Below are positions 18,724 to 27,817 of a stretch of DNA of 64,000 nt, one piece after another. Both the position numbers and the translations under genes were made by a program. The DNA is taken from positions 248,001-312,000 of the forward strand of contig NZ_JAJEJQ010000002.1 in assembly GCF_021390575.1 (NCBI RefSeq), read 5' to 3'. Numbering within the stretch: the first letter of the stretch is position 1; every line of letters starts with the position of its first letter. The notes under the pieces were generated by a model. The model had not been told where the DNA came from. It was given only the letters and a program-made list of their open reading frames with translations, and did no database searches. The stretch comes from Paraburkholderia adhaesiva. GTDB taxonomy: Bacteria > Pseudomonadota > Gammaproteobacteria > Burkholderiales > Burkholderiaceae.

Positions 18724-21465
18724 TCAGGCCGTTCCGGAATCGTCGTCGGACTCCTGATGATCATGGGCATCTTCGACTACCCCCCAATCACCGGCTCCGA
18801 CTTCGCATCTGACCTCGACGGACTCCGGCGTATTGACCGTAATCGTGGCTCCATCACTCAGCATGCCCTGCTGCTTGAGCGTGCCGTCCGGCAGATAAAT
18901 CCGGTACGGTTGATCCGCGAGTGTCAAACCGTCCCCCTGGTTTTCTGCAACGCTACTGACGTCGAAGGTCTGTGAGTACAACTCCTGCGGATTCTGCAGA
19001 ATGGGCGTAACGGGCATGACCGGCAGGGGAATGCGTTGGGACGATGCACCCGGCACATCCCACGACGCGCCCTTCTCCAGGATTGGCCCCGGTGAGCCGT
19101 TGGTAATGCCGCTGCCGTTGATCTGGATATACGAGCCGCCCGCGCCAATCCACACTTCCTTGGCCGCGGTGATGACGACCTTGCCATTGGTGCTTGTGAT
19201 GGTGAGATCCTTGAGGGCGGCGAGCGCCATTGCATCGCTCTGCGCCTGGATCTGGACCTTGCCCTGCGCGGCATGGAACTTCATGCCGTCCTGGTAGGCG
19301 AAGAGCGACACCGCACCGCGCGCCGACAGGTGATAGTGGCGCCCCGCCGAGTTGCTGTAGTCACGGCCCGCCGTCACCGCGTGATCGTTCACGCTTGCCT
19401 GGTGCGTGCTGTCGGTGGCGGTCGTCGCAATGCCTGCGGCGCTCGCCAGAACAAGATCGGGCCGCGTTATTTCGGGCGAGGGGTTGTCGGTGCTTGCCGC
19501 GCCGCCCCTGATGGCGTCGTTCTGGGTCTTGACCGTCTGTGCCACGGGCTGCTGGCCCGCGGCGGTGGTCTGTGCCTGGTGCTTCAGTGCGAGCGCGCCC
19601 AGGTCCTCGTGCTGCTGGCGTGCCTGCGTGAGGCGCTGCACCGTCTCACCCATGTCCTTCACTGGTGCGCTCGCTCCCGCGCGCGTCTCGGTGGTGATCA
19701 GCATGCCGCGGTTCGCACGCGCCACACCATGTGCTTCGGTGGCCAGCTCAAAGCCCTCACCACGCGCCTGCGCGCGCCCCTGGTTGCCATCGATGTTTGT
19801 GTTGCTGCCGAGCACCAGACGCGACTGCGCCTGGTCGCTCGACACCTGCACCTGCAGCTTGCCCGGCGTGTCATCGGTCACGACGGAATTCGAACCCCGG
19901 CCTTCGAGCGCCTGACTGCGCCAGCCCGAGAGCGCATCGTTGTGCGGCAGCACCCACGGCGGCTCGTTGAACTGGTTCACGTGCCGCCCCGCGATGTACG
20001 GCTTGTCCGGGTCCCCGTGGTAGTAGCCCACCACGACCTCCTGGCCCGGTCGCGGAATGAAGATCGCGCCGTAGTTCTCCCCCTGCCAGGGGGACACCGC
20101 CCGTATCCAACAGCTCGAATTCTGGTCCATCTGCCCCTGCCGGTCCCAGACGAATTGAAGGCGTGCGCGGCCGTAAGAATCTGTCCACACGGGCGAGTTG
20201 TCGTAGCCCGTGATCACGGCGATCTCGCTGTGCAGGCGGGGCTTCTTCGCCTTCTGTGGCGTCCTGAACGGGGAGTTGGCCGGCTGCACCGTAAAGCGCG
20301 TCTCGCAGCTATAGTGCGCCGCCGCTCCCGGTGCCTGGGTCGAGGTGTCGTTGTTGCGGATATCAATGTGCGTGGAGACGACCAGATACCCGGCATTACC
20401 CAGCTTCTGCGGGTAGCCCTCAAGGCTGAAGATGTGCCCGGTCATGAGACCGCGCAGGTTGCCGCGTCCCTTGCCGCGCAGGCTCTTCGCGCGGTGCGCT
20501 TCGAGCCGCACACACGCCAGATGCTCGCCTTCGAACCACGCATCGTTGGGCTCACCTTCGATACCCATCGCCCCCGCGAGCGGCTGCGAGTAGTCGCCCC
20601 ACGCGTATTCCTCATAGTTGTCGAATGCGCGCTTCTGGAAATCCTGGTCTTTCGCGGCCAGATCCGCGCGCGAGCGCGTGTAGTCGTAGTCGGTGACGCT
20701 CACCTTGCCGGTCGTGAGCGTGCGGGCGACCTCGAACTGCGAGACGTGTTCCTCGTCGATGCGCTGCCCCTCGGGCGCGAGATAGCGCAGCGTCGCATAG
20801 GCGGGGCCATGCTTTTTGTAGCCACCGACCGAATCCACCAGCACCAGCGTGCTGTCCTCGTAAAAAAACGAAATGCCCCACTCCTGCCATTGTCTGCGCA
20901 GATAGGCGTAATCGGATTCCCATGCCTGACGCTGATAATCGCGCGCCGGATAGCCGCGCCTGAAGCCTGGACCGTTCAGGCGCTTCTCATACGGGTAGGG
21001 ATATTTTTCCAGTATGGCATCGGTGATCTGGATCACCGTCTTATCCTGGTCGATGCGTGAATCGATCTTCAGGCTCGCTAACCAGAGCCATGGGCGGATG
21101 CGGAACTGGTAAAATGCACGCCGGTCATCGGCGCCGACGCAGCGCGCCGAGACGATCAGGCCGGTGATCTTGCGGGTGTCCGCACCAACGTTGGCCGGGC
21201 CGATAAAGCCATCGCCGCGCCCCTCGATGGCGATGCTTACGGTCACTTCCTTGCCCACAAGCTGGTCCACATCCACCAGTGACTGCGCTTCGCGCACGCC
21301 GAGCATCATGTCTTCAAGCGTTGCCACCTCGACCGTGTAGTCGTACAGGTGGCCGAGCTTTTCCTTGCCCGAGAGCCGCGACACCGTAAAGAGCGGCATC
21401 TCACGCCAGGTGGGCAGCGCTGCGCCCGATAACTCCAGAATGCGGGACTGCTTGAACCACGACAT
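18724..21465 (-). CDS. vgrG: VgrG spike protein of a type VI secretion system
   Basis: 913 residues from the ATG with a GGAG ribosome site; the frame is open a further 32 codons upstream without support. The N-terminal gp27-like part (MPLFTVSRLSGKEKLGHLYD onward) is followed by the gp5 OB-fold segment with WIRAVSPWQGENYGAIF and PRPGQEVVVGYYHGDPDKP, then a DUF2345 beta-helix region (DLTITSTNGKVVITAAKEVW). About 110 residues after it form a C-terminal extension ending in an acidic tail. Such extensions often recruit cargo. It heads the five-gene operon; no structural T6SS genes are in the window, so the apparatus is encoded elsewhere. Confidence 0.95.
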   Translation of the reverse strand: MSWFKQSRILELSGAALPTWREMPLFTVSRLSGKEKLGHLYDYTVEVATLEDMMLGVREAQSLVDVDQLVGKEVTVSIAIEGRGDGFIGPANVGADTRKITGLIVSARCVGADDRRAFYQFRIRPWLWLASLKIDSRIDQDKTVIQITDAILEKYPYPYEKRLNGPGFRRGYPARDYQRQAWESDYAYLRRQWQEWGISFFYEDSTLVLVDSVGGYKKHGPAYATLRYLAPEGQRIDEEHVSQFEVARTLTTGKVSVTDYDYTRSRADLAAKDQDFQKRAFDNYEEYAWGDYSQPLAGAMGIEGEPNDAWFEGEHLACVRLEAHRAKSLRGKGRGNLRGLMTGHIFSLEGYPQKLGNAGYLVVSTHIDIRNNDTSTQAPGAAAHYSCETRFTVQPANSPFRTPQKAKKPRLHSEIAVITGYDNSPVWTDSYGRARLQFVWDRQGQMDQNSSCWIRAVSPWQGENYGAIFIPRPGQEVVVGYYHGDPDKPYIAGRHVNQFNEPPWVLPHNDALSGWRSQALEGRGSNSVVTDDTPGKLQVQVSSDQAQSRLVLGSNTNIDGNQGRAQARGEGFELATEAHGVARANRGMLITTETRAGASAPVKDMGETVQRLTQARQQHEDLGALALKHQAQTTAAGQQPVAQTVKTQNDAIRGGAASTDNPSPEITRPDLVLASAAGIATTATDSTHQASVNDHAVTAGRDYSNSAGRHYHLSARGAVSLFAYQDGMKFHAAQGKVQIQAQSDAMALAALKDLTITSTNGKVVITAAKEVWIGAGGSYIQINGSGITNGSPGPILEKGASWDVPGASSQRIPLPVMPVTPILQNPQELYSQTFDVSSVAENQGDGLTLADQPYRIYLPDGTLKQQGMLSDGATITVNTPESVEVRCEVGAGDWGVVEDAHDHQESDDDSGTA

Positions 21466-22073
21466 CGCAGACTCCATGCAGGGAAATAAAAACGATAAGG
21501 ACCGTTCAGAAGATCTTGTGCGTACCGGTGCGCAGCGTTGCGAATTCCAGCGCGGGCCCACCGATGCAGGTCACTCCGGTGGCGCAATACTCCCGTCGCA
21601 TACGGCCTATCGGAATCCTGAAGATGGATTCTGTCGTACCTGCCGCGCAATCCCCAAACACACCTAGACCAATTTATTGAGTGTTTCATGGGTTTCGCCG
21701 ATGCGGCAATCAAGGAAGTTTCAGGAAACGTCAAAGAAACCATGTGGTGCGCATAAACACCTCAAACCCTGACAAATGACAAAATCTGGCTACTGTGGCG
21801 ATTAATCAGGTGAACGGATCGATCAGCCAGGCGCGCGTCAGCCGGTACTCCTTTCGTTGCCTATTCGTTGGCTGGCTACTGACGGTTATCCAGCGGGGGC
21901 CGCTGGCGAAGCGGAAAGGTATCCATGAAAACGCGCCCGCTCTGGATCAGGACGGATTCGGGCGTGACGCCGTGCGCGTGTGCATAGATCGATGCTAATG
22001 GCGGGGCGGGATCTTTTTCACGCCTGACGCTTCTCCGGCGTCAGGCGCTGACTGGTAATGCAACTGCGCGAGG
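21466..22073. other. Intergenic region upstream of vgrG
   Basis: About 600 bases without a convincing gene. It separates vgrG from the RHH gene and should hold the promoter of the cargo operon. Near 22018-22048 there is a short inverted match (CGCCTGACGC / GCGTCAGGCG) that could form a hairpin. I see no tRNA or mobile-element end here. Confidence 0.45.
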
Positions 22074-22277
22074 CTAGTGCTTTAGCGGATGTTCGTCCAT
22101 GAACCAGTCTACCGCAAGCGAGAACAGGGCCGACCGGTTCAGGCCGCCGTGCCGCTTACGATATGCATCGATGCGATCCAGTACTTCGGGTGGAACTGTA
22201 ATGCTGATCTTGATACGCGGGCCTTCTTCGTCCTCCAGCTCCCACGTATCCTCCACACGTTTCTTTGCCGGTGCCAT
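22074..22277 (-). CDS. Ribbon-helix-helix protein
   Basis: 67 residues with a charged leader and then a CopG/Arc-type ribbon-helix-helix core: RIKISITVPPEVLDRIDAYR for the strand and first helix, and LNRSALFSLAVDWFMDEH for the second. Such proteins bind DNA as dimers and are often antitoxins or plasmid and phage regulators. No toxin-like gene sits on either side, so it is an orphan here. A GAGG-like ribosome site precedes the ATG. Confidence 0.72.
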   Translation of the reverse strand: MAPAKKRVEDTWELEDEEGPRIKISITVPPEVLDRIDAYRKRHGGLNRSALFSLAVDWFMDEHPLKH

Positions 22278-22669
22278 ATAAGCCTCGCCTCATTAGAGCT
22301 TTGGCACTATAGCAACCAATTTTATTAGTTTGATATCCGGTCATGCCCCGTACTCCCCTGACCCTACTCGGTGAGTAATTCGCCATACCTACGAGCCTTA
22401 AAAAAGGCGCATATGCGCCACCTGTTTTACCGTTTAAAACAACGTCGGGCGCTGATGCTACAGGAATGGTATAGCGCCGAATGCTTTGCAATGCACAAAA
22501 AATGTAGCTCGATCCGATATACCGATGGCTGTTGTGATCGCATTTGTTGGTCTCGACGCACCGGCCAACACTCCCGATGTACGGCAGTCATGTGGAGCGA
22601 TTATATTGGCGGGAAGCGTGGCCCACTGTCACCGTGAACGCGGCCCTTCCATTGACCGACCAACGTTCC
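22278..22669. other. AT-rich intergenic region before the M14 peptidase gene
   Basis: Nearly 400 bases, AT-richer than the flanks, with no convincing gene. The frame of the downstream peptidase is open from 22544, so its N-terminus could begin here; I found no good ribosome site at either candidate start. Confidence 0.4.
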
Positions 22670-23704
22670 ATGCAGGCTCTTAGCTTTCTACCTGATAGCT
22701 TCGAGGAATACGAAGACCTGAAAGCGCTGCTGGAGGAGGGGGCGCCGTGGTTCGACACGCGCAGTCTGGCGACTGTTGAGGTGCGAGGGCGCAGATTCGA
22801 CCTTTACATGACATCGGTCGGCTCGCCGGATCCGCAGGCTCCGGCGGTGGCATTCTTCGGCGGCATCCATGGACTGGAGCGTATCGGCTCCCGCCTCGTG
22901 CTGGACTACATGCGGTCACTGATTTCGCGGTTGTCGTGGGACGATATTTTGCATCAACTCCTTGATTCTATAAGGATTTATTGCTGCCCAATCGTCAATC
23001 CCGGCGGCATGTGGCTTGCCACGCGCGCGAACCCGAACGGCATCGACCTGATGCGCAACGCGCCGCAGGACGCCGACGGTCACGTCCCGTTTCTCGCGGG
23101 CGGTCAGCGTCTGGGTTCCTGGCTGCCGTGGTATCGCGGACATCGCGGCGAGCCGATGGAGATCGAGGCGGCGGCCTTGCTGAGGATCGTCGAAGAGGAA
23201 CTGACGCAGCGGCCGCTCAGTTTCGCGCTCGACTGCCACTCGGGCTACGGCTGGGGCGACAGCATCTGGTTTCCGTATGCCCGCACGCATCAGCTCATGC
23301 GTCATCTTCCCGAGATGTACGTGCTCAAGACGATGTTCGAGCACGCGCATCCGCATCACGGCTATACCTTCGAGCCGCAGAGCCATCAATATCTGCTGCA
23401 CGGCGATCTCTGGGACTTCGCCTACGATCGCGCACCCGCGCAGAACGCGTTCTTGCCGCTCACGCTCGAACTGGGCTCGTGGCTCTGGATCAAGAAGAAT
23501 CCGCGTCAGATCTTCTTGCGTCAGGGCATGTTCAATCCGTTGCTGCAGCATCGCACGGCGCGTGTGCTGCGGCGTCACGCGAATCTGTTCGAGTTTCTCA
23601 CGCGCGCCGCGTATTCCTCGTCGCATTGGCTGCCGCAAGGGCGGTCGCGGCAGCAGTTGCTGCACCGCGCGATCGAACATTGGTATCGCAAGTCGGACGT
23701 ATGA
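22670..23704 (+). CDS. M14-family zinc carboxypeptidase-like protein
   Basis: 344 residues from the ATG at 22670 (starting MQALSFLPDSFEEY); an upstream in-frame ATG at 22544 would add 42 residues. The M14 zinc site is visible: H67 and E70 in GGIHGLE, a distal histidine in LDCHSGYGWGD, the substrate arginine/asparagine region around NPNGIDLMRN, and a catalytic glutamate in LTLELGSW. There is no signal peptide, so it is likely cytoplasmic. M14 enzymes trim C-terminal residues of peptides or peptidoglycan-derived peptides; the substrate is unknown. It overlaps the next gene by four bases (ATGA), suggesting shared function. Confidence 0.82.
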   Translation: MQALSFLPDSFEEYEDLKALLEEGAPWFDTRSLATVEVRGRRFDLYMTSVGSPDPQAPAVAFFGGIHGLERIGSRLVLDYMRSLISRLSWDDILHQLLDSIRIYCCPIVNPGGMWLATRANPNGIDLMRNAPQDADGHVPFLAGGQRLGSWLPWYRGHRGEPMEIEAAALLRIVEEELTQRPLSFALDCHSGYGWGDSIWFPYARTHQLMRHLPEMYVLKTMFEHAHPHHGYTFEPQSHQYLLHGDLWDFAYDRAPAQNAFLPLTLELGSWLWIKKNPRQIFLRQGMFNPLLQHRTARVLRRHANLFEFLTRAAYSSSHWLPQGRSRQQLLHRAIEHWYRKSDV

Positions 23705-24477
23705 GCACGTGGATTCTGCTGCGAGGCCTCACGCGGGAAACCCGGCACTGGGGCCGGCTGCCGGTCCTGCTTCGCGAAGCGTCGCCTGCCGTGCGCGTGC
23801 TGATGCTCGACCTGCCGGGCAATGGGGCAAGCGCCGCGTTGCCCGCTCCGCTCTCGGTGGAGGACATGGTGACGTTCGTCAGGCGTGCCGCTTTGCAGCA
23901 CGGTGCGACGCCGCCGTATCGCGTTCTCGCCATGTCGCTCGGAGGGATGGTGGCGACGGCCTGGGCTCAGGCTCATGCGGACGAGGTGGAACGGCTCGTT
24001 TTGATCAATACGAGCATGCGACCCTTCAGTCACGCATGGGAGCGGCTGCGTCCGCAGCGATGGCCCGACGTCATTCGACTCGCTATGTGCTGGCGCGACG
24101 CGCGTGCCGCGGAGACCATGATTCACCGCATCACCTGCAACAGCCGCGACGCGTTCGATGCCGACCTCGCGGAGTGGGTCGCGATTCGCGAAAACGCGCC
24201 GGTCAGCCGGGAGAATGCGGTCCGCCAGCTCATCGCGGCGGCGCGATTTCGAGCTTCGTCGAGCCCGCCCGCCTGCCCGTTGCTGCTGCTGTCTTCGCAG
24301 CAGGACCGGCTCGTGAACCCGGCATGCTCGGCGAGCCTTGCCACCGCATGGCGCGCACGCCACGTTCAGCACGCCTCGGCAGGGCATGATCTACCGCATG
24401 ACGATCCTGACTGGACCTGTGCCATGGTCGGGCGCTGGCAGGCAGAACTGGCGGCGGACCCGGTGCGCAGCGCATGA
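23701..24477 (+). CDS. Alpha/beta-hydrolase fold protein
   Basis: 258 residues with the alpha/beta-hydrolase triad landmarks: nucleophile serine in AMSLGGM, an acid in LLLLSSQQDRLVNP and a histidine in SAGHDLPHDDP. The oxyanion segment is LLRGLTRETRHW, and DLPGNGAS follows strand 4. It is probably a cytoplasmic esterase or amidase; no substrate can be given. The ATG overlaps the stop of the M14 gene, so the two are translationally coupled and may act on the same ester- or amide-modified peptide. Confidence 0.82.
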   Translation: MSTWILLRGLTRETRHWGRLPVLLREASPAVRVLMLDLPGNGASAALPAPLSVEDMVTFVRRAALQHGATPPYRVLAMSLGGMVATAWAQAHADEVERLVLINTSMRPFSHAWERLRPQRWPDVIRLAMCWRDARAAETMIHRITCNSRDAFDADLAEWVAIRENAPVSRENAVRQLIAAARFRASSSPPACPLLLLSSQQDRLVNPACSASLATAWRARHVQHASAGHDLPHDDPDWTCAMVGRWQAELAADPVRSA

Positions 24478-25143
24478 AATCCGATAATTCGGATTATAAG
24501 ATTAATCCAGATAATGGTTATTAAACGTTGCAGGTGATTATATTTGCAATTATTGTGTGCCAGAGCACGTAGCTCTTTGGCACCCGCCGTGACGTTTGTG
24601 TTAAATTGAATCGTATGGAAATGTCTTGGGTTTGATGTTTATTTACGTGCGCCGCCAGTTAAAATAAAGACGCGATGCCGGACGGGTGAGGTCGTAAAAG
24701 ATACGTTTTTCGATAAGCGGTGTTTTTGGTTGAGAGGTCCTGTTTATAAGGTTCTTTAGCCGCTTTCCCCGATGCACCAAGGGCGTGCAGATGAATATAT
24801 ACATTAATGATATTAAACCTTGATGTAATTACTGATGTGGATCATGTAAAAAGAGAAACGTTTTTTGGCTGGTGATTTTAACGTCAGATGAAAAATATAA
24901 TTAATTGAATTTAAAGGATTTTCCTGATTTACGTCGCGTGCTTGCCGGCGCGGCCCTGATTTACATGTTTCACTTCTGAAACATAAACAGCAGTCCGGGC
25001 ACCAGGTTGCCTGGTCAACCCGTGGTTGACGCTGTTTTTCTCTGTAAATTCAATCACTTAAGTGCATGGCATCGCCTATGCGTGGAGTCGCCCGGATTGG
25101 CGCAGTCCGGCCAAGCCGCCCCCTTCATCAATAGGAGGATCCC
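24478..25143 (+). promoter_or_regulatory. Long AT-rich leader region of the glycine-rich fibre operon
   Basis: About 670 bases with no gene, much more AT-rich than either flank. It contains a bulged hairpin (GTGCCAGAGC at 24557-24566 with GCTCTTTGGCAC at 24572-24583) and the overlapping hairpins listed next. A strong AGGAGG ribosome site lies just before the first ATG. The length and composition suggest a heavily regulated promoter, as is common for biofilm matrix operons; no specific regulator site is identifiable by eye. Confidence 0.5.
25001..25030 (+). promoter_or_regulatory. Two overlapping, mutually exclusive hairpins in the fibre operon leader
   Basis: ACCAGG TTG CCTGGT (25001-25015) is a perfect 6-3-6 hairpin. 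GTCAACC CGT GGTTGAC (25014-25030) is a perfect 7-3-7 hairpin sharing bases 25014-25015 with it, and is followed a few bases later by TTTTT (from 25035). Either two adjacent operators or an attenuator-like structure would fit. It lies 114 bases before the first ATG. Confidence 0.5.
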
Positions 25144-26367
25144 ATGCGAATGACAATACTGGCGACCGCTGCTGCCCTGGCCCTGGGTTTCAGCGGATAC
25201 GCGATGGCAAATCCATGCAGTGGCAGTAGCGATTCATGCACTCAGGACGCGGCTGGTGGCTCGAACACGCTGACAAGCTCGGCAACTGCGACCCAGTCGG
25301 CGGGCACCGGTAGTAACGCCAATGAAGTTGCGGGTAACGTCTGGCAAGACAGCGGCAACAGCACCAAGGTTGTGGCGCTAAGCCGGCTCGATGGCACCGT
25401 CTCCAACGTCGGCGTTTCGGGCATCGGCAATTACGCTTCCAACTCCGGTAGCGTGGCTGGCGGTCGTGGCGGTCGTGGCGGTACGGGCTTTGGCGGCATT
25501 GGCCTAGGTGGTAACGGCGGTAAGGGCGGCGCAGGCGGTTCCGGTGGTTCAGGCGGCAGCGCGTCGATTGGCAACGCGTCGGCTGGCGACGCGACGATCG
25601 GCGATGCTACGGCCGGCAACGGCAACGCTGGCAATGGCGGTAAGGGCGGTTCCGCGCACGCAGGCGGCACGCAGGGCGGCAGTGGTACCGGTGGTGGCGG
25701 GTCAGCCGCAGGCGGTAGCGCAGCGCTGGGCGGCCTTGCTGCAGGCGCTGGCGGGACCAACGGCGGTGCCGGCGGCAGCGGTGGTTCTGGCGGAAGCGGC
25801 GGAGCCGGCGGCAACGCGAGTGGCGGCACGGTAGCAACGGTCACGTCGAGTGGTGGTGGCGCGGGCGCTGCAGGTGGAGCTGGCGCTGGCGGTGGCGGTA
25901 CGGGCGGTGCTGGAAGCGGCACGGGCGGCGCGGCGACTACTGGCGCGGCTACCGGTACGGGCGGTGCAGGTACGGGTACCGGCGGCAATGGCGCGGCGGC
26001 GACGTCTACGGCTGGTGTCGGCGGAAACGGCGGCACGGGTACGGGCGGAAGCGCAACCAATGGTTCAGCGACTACCACGGCCTCGAACGGCGCGGCAACG
26101 GCAGGCGGCGGTGCTGGCGGCGCAGGTGGTGGTGCTGGCGGCATGGGTGGCACGGGCACGGGTGGCGTGGGCAATGGCGCAGCGGGCGGAGCAGGTGGAG
26201 CAGGCGGTACCGTCACAGTCGATGCCGGCACGTTCAACATGTCCAACACCATGACGGGCGCTGCGCAATCGGCAGCGGGCATCGTGGTGATGAGCCAGAA
26301 CAGCGGCGCAGCTTCGCTCGTGCAACAGGCTGTTACGGTGCAGGCGAATCTGACTGTTGGCCACTAG
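25144..26367 (+). CDS. Secreted glycine-rich repeat protein 1 (fibre/matrix component)
   Basis: 407 residues. A Sec signal peptide (ATAAALALGFSGYAMA) precedes a mature start NPCSGSSDSC with two cysteines. A head of about 90 residues leads to a region of about 250 residues dominated by Gly, Ala, Ser and Thr in irregular GGxGG units. The conserved tail contains FNMSNTMTGAAQSAAGI and QNSGAASLVQQAVTVQANL, ending TVGH. The next gene is a close paralogue with the same head and tail. Composition, secretion and neighbours (C39-like peptidase, coiled-coil OM barrel) suggest a Fap-like amyloid or matrix fibre subunit. The fibre role is inference; a glycine-rich adhesin is the alternative. Confidence 0.75.
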   Translation: MRMTILATAAALALGFSGYAMANPCSGSSDSCTQDAAGGSNTLTSSATATQSAGTGSNANEVAGNVWQDSGNSTKVVALSRLDGTVSNVGVSGIGNYASNSGSVAGGRGGRGGTGFGGIGLGGNGGKGGAGGSGGSGGSASIGNASAGDATIGDATAGNGNAGNGGKGGSAHAGGTQGGSGTGGGGSAAGGSAALGGLAAGAGGTNGGAGGSGGSGGSGGAGGNASGGTVATVTSSGGGAGAAGGAGAGGGGTGGAGSGTGGAATTGAATGTGGAGTGTGGNGAAATSTAGVGGNGGTGTGGSATNGSATTTASNGAATAGGGAGGAGGGAGGMGGTGTGGVGNGAAGGAGGAGGTVTVDAGTFNMSNTMTGAAQSAAGIVVMSQNSGAASLVQQAVTVQANLTVGH

Positions 26368-26383
26368 CCATCGGGAGGCTCTT

Positions 26384-27628
26384 ATGCAACGAACTCTGAT
26401 GGCGGCAGCTGCAGCGCTGGCATTAGGCTTCAGCAGTTATGCAATGGCCAACCCGTGCAGCGGTAACAAGGACTCCTGCGATCAGACCGCGGCGGGCGGT
26501 TCCAATACCGCGATGGTCTCCGCGACCGGAAACCAGACGTCCACGACGTCAGGCAGCAATGCCAACGAAGTGGCCAGCGGTGCAAGTGTCACTCAGGACT
26601 CCTTTAACAGCAGTACGGCAGTAGCTGCGAGCAAGCTGAACGGCACGGTCAGCTACCTCGGTGTCACGCACATTGGCAACGTTGCCTCCAACACAGGCAG
26701 CGTCGCTGGTGGTAACGGCGGCTCAGGCGGCACGGGCTTCGGTGGCATCGGTATCGGCGGCAAAGGCGGCAAACCTGGCAGTAGTGGCAGCGGTGGCGAC
26801 GGCGGTACGGCCACGGTTGGCAATGCCACTGCCGGCGATGCCTCGGTCGGCAACGCCACGGCCGGTAACGGCAATGGTGGCGCCGGCGCTGCTGGCGGTT
26901 CCGCGTCTGCAGGCGGTACGCAGGGCGGAAGCGGTCATGGCACGGGCGGTGGCGCGCTTGCTCTCAGCGGGGCTGCGGGTGGTCTAGCGGTCGGCCTCGG
27001 CGGTAGCAACAAAGGTGGTGGCGGAAGCGGCGGAAGCGGCGGGAGTGGCGGTGACGGTGGTGTAGCGACCGTTACCGGCACCGGCCCCGGCGTTGCCACG
27101 GTCTCGACGTCGCCAGGCGGCAATGGTGGTACTGGTTCAGCGGGCGGCACGGGTGCTGGGACGGCAGGCGCCGCCACAGCCACGGGCGGCACGGCGACGA
27201 CCGGCACAACCACGGCCACTGGTGGGGCGGGCAGCGGCACCGGCGGTAATGGCGGTACGGCATCCGCCACTGCTGGCAACGGCGGTGCAGGCGGTATGGG
27301 CACCGGCGCTAACGGTAGCAATGGTTCAGTGTCGACGAGTGCGAGCAACGGCAATGCAACCGGAGGGGGAGGTGGAGCCGGTGCAGCAGGCGTTGCAGGT
27401 GCGACGGGTGGCGCCGGCGACGGCGGCACGGGCTCGGGCGGAGCAGGTGGTGCGGGTGGAGCAGGCGGCAGCGCGACGGTCAACGCTGGTACGTTCGATA
27501 TGAGCAACACGATGACGGCGGCAGCACAGTCGGCAGCGGGCATTTCGATCATGACCCAGAACAGCGCAGCAGCAGCCCTCACGCAACAGACGGTCACCGT
27601 TCAGGCCAACCTGACCGTGGGCCACTGA
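26384..27628 (+). CDS. Secreted glycine-rich repeat protein 2, paralogue of the preceding gene
   Basis: 414 residues from the ATG with a GGGAGG ribosome site five bases upstream; the frame is open nine codons further, overlapping the previous gene, which I reject. Signal peptide ends SSYAMA, and the mature start is NPCSGNKDSCDQ. The head, the GG-rich middle and the tail (AAGISIMTQNS, then TQQTVTVQANLTVGH) follow gene 1 closely, while the middle repeats have diverged. Tandem duplication is the simplest origin. Major and minor or nucleating subunits of one fibre would fit, as in other amyloid operons; this is inference. Confidence 0.75.
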   Translation: MQRTLMAAAAALALGFSSYAMANPCSGNKDSCDQTAAGGSNTAMVSATGNQTSTTSGSNANEVASGASVTQDSFNSSTAVAASKLNGTVSYLGVTHIGNVASNTGSVAGGNGGSGGTGFGGIGIGGKGGKPGSSGSGGDGGTATVGNATAGDASVGNATAGNGNGGAGAAGGSASAGGTQGGSGHGTGGGALALSGAAGGLAVGLGGSNKGGGGSGGSGGSGGDGGVATVTGTGPGVATVSTSPGGNGGTGSAGGTGAGTAGAATATGGTATTGTTTATGGAGSGTGGNGGTASATAGNGGAGGMGTGANGSNGSVSTSASNGNATGGGGGAGAAGVAGATGGAGDGGTGSGGAGGAGGAGGSATVNAGTFDMSNTMTAAAQSAAGISIMTQNSAAAALTQQTVTVQANLTVGH

Positions 27629-27817
27629 GCCGTTTTTGTCGTGCATGAATGCCGGGGGATCCTCCGCGGGGCGTGCGCCAGTACGCCCCGCGGCTACCGC
27701 GCCGAGGTCTGGTGAACCGTTCCGTTTTACCGGTTCGCTCTTTCCCGACCGAGGTCCCGAACACGCCGTTTTTGCGCCCATCCAGGAACGTGGCGCACAA
27801 AGGCAAAGGAGACGCCC

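Noticed and set aside
19273..21060. 595-residue frame antisense to vgrG
   Set aside because: It is a codon-bias shadow of vgrG, with no start signal or recognisable domain.
22074..22277. Toxin-antitoxin pair with the RHH protein as antitoxin
   Set aside because: No toxin-like frame lies next to it on either strand, so only an orphan RHH gene is reported.
25431..26282. Proline-rich 283-residue frame antisense to glycine-rich protein 1
   Set aside because: GGC glycine codons read as GCC and CCx on the other strand, which makes such Pro/Ala frames automatically.
25440..27480. CRISPR-like or tandem DNA repeats in the glycine-rich genes
   Set aside because: Repetition follows GGx codons in frame, has no fixed spacer length and is explained by protein composition.
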